Assembly: GCA_023052935.1 (NCBI GenBank)
Contig: CM041292.1
Span: 200,221,799-200,285,798, forward strand
DNA from: Piezodorus guildinii
Taxonomy: Eukaryota; Arthropoda; Insecta; Hemiptera; Pentatomidae
Direction: 5' to 3'
DNA length: 64,000 bases
This document shows, in pieces, positions 56,446 to 64,000 of the stretch (the first letter of the stretch is position 1; the number at the start of each line of letters is the position of its first letter). The notes beneath the pieces are model-generated. The model ran no database searches. It was not told the origin of the DNA and saw nothing but the letters and a program-made list of their open reading frames with translations. The position numbers and the translations under genes are program-made.

Positions 56446-56883
56446 ATTGAGTTTTAAGCTATCATATATTTTTTTTATAATAAAATTTTCCTCATATACT
56501 TATTTAGAGGATTGGTTCTGTTACAATAATTTATTTTTAGGTACAGTATCATTATCACTGAATTTTATTGCTTTGATATTGAAATGTTGATTGTGCAGCT
56601 CTACTTAGATAGAATAATTATAACGCACTTGGTATTTGATTAATTTCTTTAGTTCATAGTTTCTTGTTACACATATTAATTTTCCTGTTCTAACACAAAG
56701 TACCATGAAAAGTTAGTTGGTTTTTTCATGTTTATGAATTATAATAGAATTAACACCTTTTTTTTCCACAAAAAGAGGTATGATATTCAATTGTCAAACT
56801 AATAATAAAAGGAAGAGAACAAAAATAATACTAGAATTAGAAAATAAATACAAGTTGGTAGATTGTGGTGGTGCATGTTGAAG

Positions 56884-57009
56884 GTGAAGTGGTGGATCAT
56901 TGCGCGAATGAGCCCTGCATGTGGCACGGTCGCTGCATCCGCCTTCCAGATCGCTACTATTGTCAGTGCACGCCCCGCTACTCTGGATCCAACTGCCAGG
57001 TAGACAATG
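56884..57009 (+). CDS. LamG-EGF gene, EGF-like domain 1 exon
   Basis: Encodes (C)[20 protein letters not shown] and [20 protein letters not shown]. The six EGF cysteines are spaced C-x4-C-x5-C-x8-C-x-C-x8-C. Donor AATG|GTGAGC is at 57010. The acceptor TTGAAG at 56883 has a poor pyrimidine tract, and the alternative six bases later (56889) keeps the frame. Both phases are 1, as is usual for EGF exons. Confidence 0.88.
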
Positions 57010-57759
57010 GTGAGCCTTTACATACATTTAAAAATATATAACTTTATCATAACCTCCTGAGTTATGGAGTATTGCCATTATGGAGTTCTTGTTATTTCTA
57101 AGAATTATTCTCAAACATAATCACACTTCAGTGTTAAATGGCAGAATTACTATTGAATTACTCTTTTTATTTGTTGACTGATAATGGATCACCATTTTAA
57201 ATAATACCCATTGTAAAACATTATTCAAGTTTTTTTTTTTTTAGCTGACTACTAAAACCAAAAGAGATTTATCTACTTCCTATCTATTTAAAACATTAAA
57301 TACCTTCAATATTAGTATGAAATAAAGATTTGTTTCTTTCATTTTCGTAATTTATTATACAAATTACTTTCAAAGTGTTTGAGTATACACCATCATCGAG
57401 ATATTCCATTGTTTGTGAATTAACAAAAAGCTGGAAATTAAAATCACAATCCAATAAATATAATTTTTACTTTCACTATTTTACAATTAAATACATAAGT
57501 ATAAAAACAAATATACAAGAATGAATATGAGTCAATAGGGGTTGTACTTTGTACCATTTTATTATTTGATGTTTAGTCCCTAATTTTATTTTTTTTATTT
57601 AATGAATTTTGTTTGTAAAAAGTTCAGCGGTGAATTTCTATTTATATCCAAACTATATTTTTTATTTATTGTATTTTATTTTAAATAGTTCAGATTTATT
57701 TTAAATTTTTTTTTAATATTCAAACTGTATATTTATTATTATTACATTTTATGTTGAAC
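57010..57759. other. Intron sequence, AT-rich
   Basis: Nothing recognised. Confidence 0.5.
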
Positions 57760-57900
57760 ATTATTATTGAGATTCGATCGTTTAATTCTTTTATTTATAG
57801 TTATTTTACTCAAAGACTCTAACGTCCACTTTTATTTACTGTAATATTATTCTAAAAGGACTTGTCCCAGAATAAATAAACAATATTATTGTTATTATTT
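57760..57900 (+). mobile_element. CR1-like 3'-end fragment
   Basis: AAAGGACTTGTCCCAGAATA followed by AATAAAC and ATT-rich tail matches the 3' end of the intact CR1-like element. The conserved hairpin is 57857-57868. Only the 3' UTR end is present. Confidence 0.75.
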
Positions 57901-57944
57901 ACTTAACAATCATCTGTAAAACAAGAAATGTTACATGCATTTGA

Positions 57945-58150
57945 TCAGGGGTGGCTGAGTAGGTTAGCTTTGAACATGCATTGCCTAGCAACCACAGAGG
58001 ATTGAAAATTGAAACCAAATGATTACGAGTTCTCCTCTCGGCCTCTAGGGGGGCTTTTATTTCAGCATTTATCCTCTTCCCTCACCTCCTGGCCGGAGAA
58101 ACCCCCATATAGTCTTGAAAGGCGAGGTAGGAGTAAAAAAAAAAATATGA
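57945..58150 (+). mobile_element. SINE family 4
   Basis: Starts GGGGTGGCTGAGTAGGTTAG (A-box-like), then GCCTAGCAACCACAGAGG, GGCCTCTAGGGGGGCTTTTA, CTGGCCGGAGAAACCCCC, AAAGGCGAGGTAGGAGT and a poly-A tail. The B box is weaker here than in the 48-kb copy. Confidence 0.65.
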
Positions 58151-58864
58151 TTTTAATTGCCGATTCGTTGTATTTATTCACTATGGATGGAATTTCCTGA
58201 ACATGGGTTAGACATTGAAAGTAATTTATGTAATACATTAATGTCAACAGAGGAAGGTCTTTATTTTAAACTAATATTGAAGAAATGTGTCTTTTTACTA
58301 GAAAAAATATAAATAGTTTAATATCTATTTCTTGACTATGGTAAGGACTCTTATCTATGTAGTTCTGTTATATTTTCCAATCTGATGATATATTCTCTTC
58401 AGATATTTTAGTGTAGTGCCTTAGAGTCTCATGACCATTTTTAAAAAGTAATTGATAGTTGTAGTTTATGCACTCCATGTTCCTTGGAGCACTTTAGTTC
58501 GCATGAATCATGGCAACATTCTCATAACTGATAGATTTAATTGAAATATTTCTAGTATTTTATATATTTGTTTCTTTTTTATTTTATAGAATATGGTTAT
58601 TTATTTCTATATATCTTTGTCAAGTTTTACATTATGTAATCAACTTCACCTTCATTTTCTCCATGAAAAATAATAACCAATGTTGTCAATTATAACTTCA
58701 CCAACAATTAATTAATCCAAATTTCAACCTGGTAAGTAAATAACTATGAACCATTTTAGGTAAAATTGTTATGGAAGTGTCTCAAGAAGATCTTTTCCAG
58801 CAGTGTTGTTATTAATCCAATAAATATTATCAAAGGAGGATTCTTTTTGATCAATTTAAATTGT
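58151..58864. other. Intron sequence, AT-rich
   Basis: Nothing recognised. Confidence 0.5.
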
Positions 58865-59040
58865 TTTATATGAGGAAGATGGTTAGGGGTGCGGTCATTA
58901 AAGAGAAACACACATTAAAACTTAGTGATATTTTAATTATGTGCCGACGTTTCGGCCTACATTGCGGGCCTTCATCAGGGCTAAAAGAAACAAGATAACA
59001 ACCAATGTAATTATAGACTTAATAATGCTTTAGGTTTATA
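58865..59040 (-). mobile_element. Penelope-like terminal fragment with hammerhead-like core
   Basis: On the - strand, CTGATGA (58978-58972) is followed by a GGCC...GGCC pairing (stem II), GAAAC (58953-58949) and GTC (58948-58946). GCC and GGC flank the core and can form stem I. There is one extra A between CTGATGA and stem II. Upstream GGTTGTTATCTTGTTTCTTT and downstream TTTAATGACCGCACCCCTAA are shared with the 11.5- and 12.7-kb copies. Confidence 0.55.
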
Positions 59041-59180
59041 ATAATAATAATATGGCGACAGTAATATAATATGGGAACAAACATAAAATTAAATGTAAAA
59101 TGATAATAAGATGACAGTTATAAAGTATGGATGACAGTTATAAAGATAATTGATAATATGACAGTTATAAAGTATGGAAG
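59041..59180. repeat. Short direct repeats
   Basis: GACAGTTATAAAG recurs three times (about 59113, 59131 and 59160), with ATG-rich linkers. Confidence 0.6.
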
Positions 59181-59524
59181 AAAACAAAATTGAGATGATA
59201 ATATTTCAATAAGAATATATAAAGAGAGACTAAGCAAATATAAATTGTTTTATGATTTTTTAAAAAAGATAAATGCTCTTCATCAACTCATGGGAGATAG
59301 TATATTTTCTATAGTAAAATAAAATTGATTTTTTATCATACATGAGGTTTCATTGTGTCTATTTCACGATACATTTCTCCTTTATGTTAGAGTTATAGTG
59401 ATATAATCAGATCATCTTGGTGATTTAAACTTTATTTATTCTTAGGTCATATAATCAATATTTATAAAAAAAAAAGTACCTTTCCTACATGCGGACATGT
59501 GCGGAACAGGCGGTATACAATGAT

Positions 59525-60275
59525 AATAATAATAAATTCTTTATTTATTCTGGGACAAGTCCCTTCAGAATAATATTACAGAAAAATTAAATTAGAGCTT
59601 CAGTGTCTTAGCGTACAAACACAAAAAAAAAAAAAAAAAACGGAAATAACAAAGAAAATGAATAATAGTTATAAATTAATAGGTAACTTCTTATAATAAT
59701 TTAGAAAAAACAAAAGAAACAAATTAGACAAGAATAAAAAAATAAAAATATGTTCATATATGAAGTGCAAAATAAATTTTAAATGTTTTTGAAAATGTGT
59801 GAAATAAAATTCATAAATCTTCAAATACGATACAAAATAAAATATGATAAATAATTGTTTCTCTCACATTCATTTACCGATTTTTATTGAAATTTGCAAA
59901 CCAGTTGGGGTCATTTGAAAATTGGATATACAGGAAGTGTTTGAATAAACTGGATTTGAAGGTCGGAAGAGTATTGGAATGACGGATATAAGAAGGAATA
60001 GAATTCCACATGGACGAGGATCAGATAAAGAAAGATCTGTTGAAAGCTGCTGTTCAATGATGCGTTATATACAGGTCTGAATGGCGCAAACGAGGATTTA
60101 AATGAAAGTAATCAGAGATGTACGATGGATGTTGAGATCGGAGAACTTGGAAGAGTAAGGATGCCAGGAAGTACTTAAAATGGTAGGAAGGATAAAGCCA
60201 CTTTATAATCGGGTTACAGAAGTGTCTCTGGATATCCCAAAGATGAAACGTATCAGGCAGTTAAATATTCGTGAA
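59525..60275 (-). pseudogene. CR1-like LINE 3' fragment
   Basis: From the left, an ATT tail and GGGACAAGTCCC hairpin (59552-59563), then 3' UTR, then the ORF2 C-terminus on the - strand around 60060-59900. There DRSF-x-RSSS-x-WNSIP, ...HSNTLP and FKHFL correspond to the intact ORF2's last 60 residues. Upstream, the degenerate FIFGISRDTSVTRL block is near 60260-60220. It is 5'-truncated and has frameshifts. Confidence 0.85.
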
Positions 60276-60995
60276 CATACTGCATTGTGAACATACATAA
60301 TGAACATAATCGTGATTATGTTTACTTCTTAAAATTTATTCAGTAATTATGGTTATGTGTATCCTCTTCTGGTGTGCAACTATTAGGACGAGGCACTAAA
60401 TAATAATTGTATTCGTTGTACTCAAAATTAGATGAAAGAATAACTGTTATACTATTATATTTACCTTCACTATAAGTGTATATATCTAAAGTTATATCTA
60501 GTCAAAATATAATATTCGTAAAGAAGGCTGTGGATTTCAGCTGTATAAACATGTATAAACAGGAAAGATGAAATAATAATAATTTAAGTAAGTTGTTTTC
60601 TGTTTTTCAATACTGATCAGTTCTCTTTTTTAATGTTAGTGCGTATCCAGTAAATTATTGCTGCAATTTGCATTACATATATAAATAGCACCTCCAAGTC
60701 ATGTTATTATAACGACTCTAGAAAACTATCTAAAGCATGAAGGTCTGTGTAATTGTAACTCATGATATGCTTATAGAAAAAACATCACTATACAAGCTAC
60801 AAGAATTTTGATATAAATTATAAATTTCCTCCCAAGTTATTTCTTTCATCTTTTTTTAATATTCCTGTATATTAAAATTATAGTTCTACAAATGTAAGAT
60901 TATTAATATTAAATTATAGAGTTTTCCTAAAGGTTTTTCTTCATTAAATATATTAATGATTTTCATTATAATTTATATTAATTTTGTTCAAATAG
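60276..60995. other. Intron sequence, AT-rich
   Basis: Nothing recognised. Confidence 0.5.
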
Positions 60996-61091
60996 GTTCT
61001 CCATGTGATAGAATTCCCTGCAAGAATAACGGAAAGTGTTACGAAGATAATACTGGTGATTACACTTGTATTTGCCCTCAAGGATTCGCTG
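60996..61091 (+). CDS. LamG-EGF gene, EGF-like domain 2 exon (partial domain)
   Basis: Acceptor TTTTGTTCAAATAG ends at 60995 and donor CTG|GTAATC is at 61092. It encodes GSPCDRIPCKNNGKCYEDN and TGDYTCICPQGFAG, covering five of the six EGF cysteines; the sixth must lie in the next exon, beyond the window or past the array. Phase 1 in and out. The following intron contains the satellite element and extends past 64000. Confidence 0.92.
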
Positions 61092-61130
61092 GTAATCTTT
61101 TTTTTTTTTTTCTTCAATCATGCATATTAT

Positions 61131-63887
61131 AATATACTTATTTAAAAAAAAATATATATTCTTTTAAGAAAAAAATAATTTATACACTTATTTACTTCAT
61201 TAAAACTCATTTTACTCTCAGAGTATGGTATGGGTTCTTGACAATCAGGCACATTTGTATTATACATCTTTTCAATTATAACAACAACTTACAATAATAA
61301 TACAAACAATATGTAACCAGGCTAACAATTATTCTTGATATTCATACAGCAGCTCCTCACTCTCACAAGTCTCCACTTAAACTAACTATGACCAGGTATA
61401 AAGATACCTACCAATTTTTACCTGGTAAAACCCTTGCATCCAAATTGGATTCTATGTTTGTAAACAAACAACCAAATAAGAGCTGCTATTTAAATTTCAT
61501 TTTTTATTATATTGTTTTTGTTTTCATTTTTTTTTTTTTTTTTCATTCTAAGTTAAAGTCGCCATTCTCGTTGAAAGGATTCTTAACAATTGACATTTAT
61601 TGTAACCAGGATACGGTTCAAAATGAAAGAGAACCTCCATTTTTGACTCGATTCTCCTTTTAAAAGGATACGAATCGAAATAATTCACTGGTAACTAGGA
61701 TTACCATACTAAAAAGGACACTTTTTAATATAGAAACTCTCTTCCCGATGCAAGAAGCTGTCCGAAATAACTTAAGTCTAACTGTCTATATTATGGTGGG
61801 TGAGGTGGGTTACGCCCGAAAAGGACTAATTTACTATTTCAAAGGATATGCCCGATTTTCATATTTTAAGGACTGTTTTAATTTTTGTTTTTTTCATTCT
61901 AAGTTAAAGTCGCCATTCTCATTGAAAGGATTTGTAACAATTGACATTTATTGTAACCAGGATACGGTTCAAAATGAAAGAGAACCTCCATTTTTGACTC
62001 GATTCTCCTTTTAAAAGGATACGAATCGAAATAATTCACTGGTAACTAGGATTACCATACTAAAAAGGACACTTTTTAATATAGAAACTCTCTTCCCGAT
62101 GCAAGAAGCTGTCCGAAATAACTTAAGTCTAACTGTCTATATTATGGTGGGTGAGGTGGGTTACGCCCGAAAAGGACTAATTTACTATTTCAAAGGATAT
62201 GCCCGATTTTCATATTTTAAGGACTGTTTTAATTTTTGTTTTTTTCATTCTAAGTTAAAGTCGCCATTCTCATTGAAAGGATTTGTAACAATTGACATTT
62301 ATTGTAACCAGGATATGATTCAAAATGGAAGAGAACCTCCATTTTTGACTCGATTGTCCTTTTAAAAGGATTCGAATCGAAATAAATCACTGGTAACTAG
62401 GATTACCACACTAAAAAGGACATTTTTTAATATAGAAACTCTCTTCCCGATGCAAGAAGCTGTCCGAAATAACTTAAGTCTAACTGTCTATATTAGGGTG
62501 GGTGAGGTGGGTTACGCCCGAAAAGGACTAATTTACTATTTCAAAGGATATGCCCGATTTTCATATTTTAAGGACTGTTTTAATTTTTGTTTTTTTCATT
62601 CTAAGTTAAAGTCGCCATTCTCATTGAAAGGATTTGTAACAATTGACATTTATTGTAACCAGGATATGATTCAAAATGGAAGAGAACCTCCATTTTTGAC
62701 TCGATTGTCCTTTTAAAAGGATTCGAATCGAAATAAATCACTGGTAACTAGGATTACCACACTAAAAAGGACAATTTTTAATATAGAAACTCTCTTCCCG
62801 ATGCAAGAAGCGGTCCGAAATAACTTAAGTCTAAGTGTCTATATTAGGGTGGGTCAGTTGGTTTACGCCCGAAAAGGACTAATTTATTATTTCAAAGGAT
62901 ATGCCCGATTTTCATATTTTAAGGACTGTTTTAAATTTTGTTTTTTTCATTCTAAGTTAAAGTCGCCATTCTTGTTGAAAGGATTCTTAACAATTGACAT
63001 TTATTGTAACCAGGATACGATTCAAAATGGAAGAGAACCTCCATTTTTGACTCGATTCTCCTTTTAAAAGGATACGAATCGAAATAATTCACTGGTAACT
63101 AGGATTACCATACTAAAAAGGACACTTTTTAATATAGAAACTCTCTTCCCGATGCAAGAAGCTGTCCGAAATCACTTAAGTCTAACTGTCTATATTAGGG
63201 TGGGTGAGGTGGGTTACGCCCGAAAAGGACTAATTTGCTATTTCAAAGGATATGCCCGATTTTCATATTTTAAGGACTGTTTTAAATTTTGTTTTTTTCA
63301 TTCTAAGTTAAAGTCGCCATTCTTGTTGAAAGGATTCTTAACAATTGACATTTATTGTAACCAGGATACGATTCAAAATGGAAGAGAACCTCCATTTTTG
63401 ACTCGATTCTCCTTTTAAAAGGATACGAATCGAAATAATTCACTGGTAACTAGGATTACCATACTAAAAAGGACACTTTTTAATATAGAAACTCTCTTCC
63501 CGATGCAAGAAGCTGTCCGAAATAACTTAAGTCTAACTGTCTATATTAGGGTGGGTGAGGTGGGTTACGCCCGAAAAGGACTAATTTGCTATTTCAAAGG
63601 ATATGCCCGATTTTCATATTTTAAGGACTGTTTTAAATTTTGTTTTATTTATTCTAAGTTAAAGTCGCCATTCTCATTGAAAGGATTCTTAACAATTGAC
63701 ATTTATTGTATCCAGGATACGATTCAAAATGGAAGAGAACCTCCATTTTTGACTCGATTCTCCTTTTAAAAGGATACGAATCGAAATAATTCACTGGTAA
63801 CTAGGATTACCATACTAAAAAGTCTGCTTAACACAATAATCAAATTATAAATACATAAATACTATAATTATAAAAAATGGGTATATT
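61131..63887. mobile_element. TIR element S carrying a satellite array
   Basis: Left end AATATACTTATTTAAAAA (61131 onward) and right end AAAAATGGGTATATT (63873-63887) are imperfect inverted repeats, matching the ends of the 50887-51337 copy. About 370 bp of left flank and 65 bp of right flank align with that copy. The interior is a 2.3-kb tandem array. It lies entirely within an intron of the LamG-EGF gene. Confidence 0.75.
61541..63822. repeat. 351-bp tandem satellite, about 6.5 units
   Basis: The period is exactly 351 bp (landmark MQEAV codons at 61748, 62099, 62450, 62801, 63152 and 63503). Units differ by few substitutions, and neighbouring units are most alike. Because 351 is divisible by three, every unit keeps the same 88-codon frame ending FSF-stop in CCTTTTAAAAGG. 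Each unit also has a hairpin region CGATTC..CCTTTTAAAAGG..GAATCG and GGTAA..TTACC. I do not regard the 88-aa frame as a proven gene. Confidence 0.95.
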
Positions 63888-64000
63888 ACAATATACATAA
63901 ATATTTGATATTGTATAAAATATAATATATCAGAATTCTGTAATTTATTTAGGTTACATGATCAATTACCAACTAAAATATGAAATAATGAGACTATAAA
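63888..64000. other. Intron sequence to window end
   Basis: AT-rich; the next exon of the LamG-EGF gene is not reached. Confidence 0.6.

Noticed and set aside
61541..63822. CRISPR-like array
   Set aside because: The repeat unit is 351 bp with no unique spacers, in a eukaryotic intron; it is a satellite.

Overview
This is a 64 kb piece of an insect-type, intron-rich, AT-rich eukaryotic genome. There are no operons and no continuous host genes. The mobile-element mix (RTE, Jockey, CR1-like, I-like and R2-like LINEs, mariner, piggyBac-like, Helitron, tRNA-derived SINEs, Penelope-like termini) fits an arthropod. I cannot fix the order or species from sequence alone.

One host gene is supported, on the + strand. 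Its exons are a probable 34-nt start exon (11094-11127), three exons that together encode a laminin G domain (49438-49624, 53847-54030, 54211-54400), and two EGF exons (56884-57009, 60996-61091). It runs off the right edge. All splice phases agree (1-1-0-1-1-1). Joining the small exon to the first LamG exon completes an ATG-initiated signal peptide. The acceptor of the small exon is also a perfect recursive-splice (zero-length exon) consensus. The intron between 11.1 and 49.4 kb is therefore about 38 kb, and nearly everything else in the window is transposon material in this intron and its neighbours.

Layout: 0.25-1.5 kb, TIR element with an R2-like endonuclease remnant. 2.0-2.6 kb, piggyBac-like MITE. 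4.2-5.0 kb, Jockey remnant. 6-8 kb, three SINE families, two with clear target-site duplications. 9.4-10.8 kb, repeat Z. 11.5-12.8 kb, Penelope/hammerhead-like termini around an internally deleted mariner. 13.4-14.4 kb, a 1-kb repeat called K here. 16-31 kb, RTE fragments, SINEs, K copies, and a 2 x 430 bp near-perfect palindrome at 20.9-21.8 kb. 32.9-34.5 kb, a three-level nest (Z, SINE, I-like LINE). 35.8-41.5 kb, an apparently intact CR1-like LINE (PHD ORF1, APE-RT ORF2) with a seven-unit T-rich array between its ORFs. 43.2-44.7 kb, Jockey and a short complete-ended Helitron. 45.3-53.8 kb, K copies and internally deleted RTEs around the first LamG exon. 61.1-63.9 kb, a TIR element holding a 351-bp satellite array inside the gene's intron.

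The most unusual items are the start-exon/recursive splice site, the hammerhead-like cores, the hairpin-forming LINE 3' ends (one with compensatory changes), the long palindrome, the satellite-bearing TIR element compared with its array-free copy, and the tandem array inside the intact LINE.
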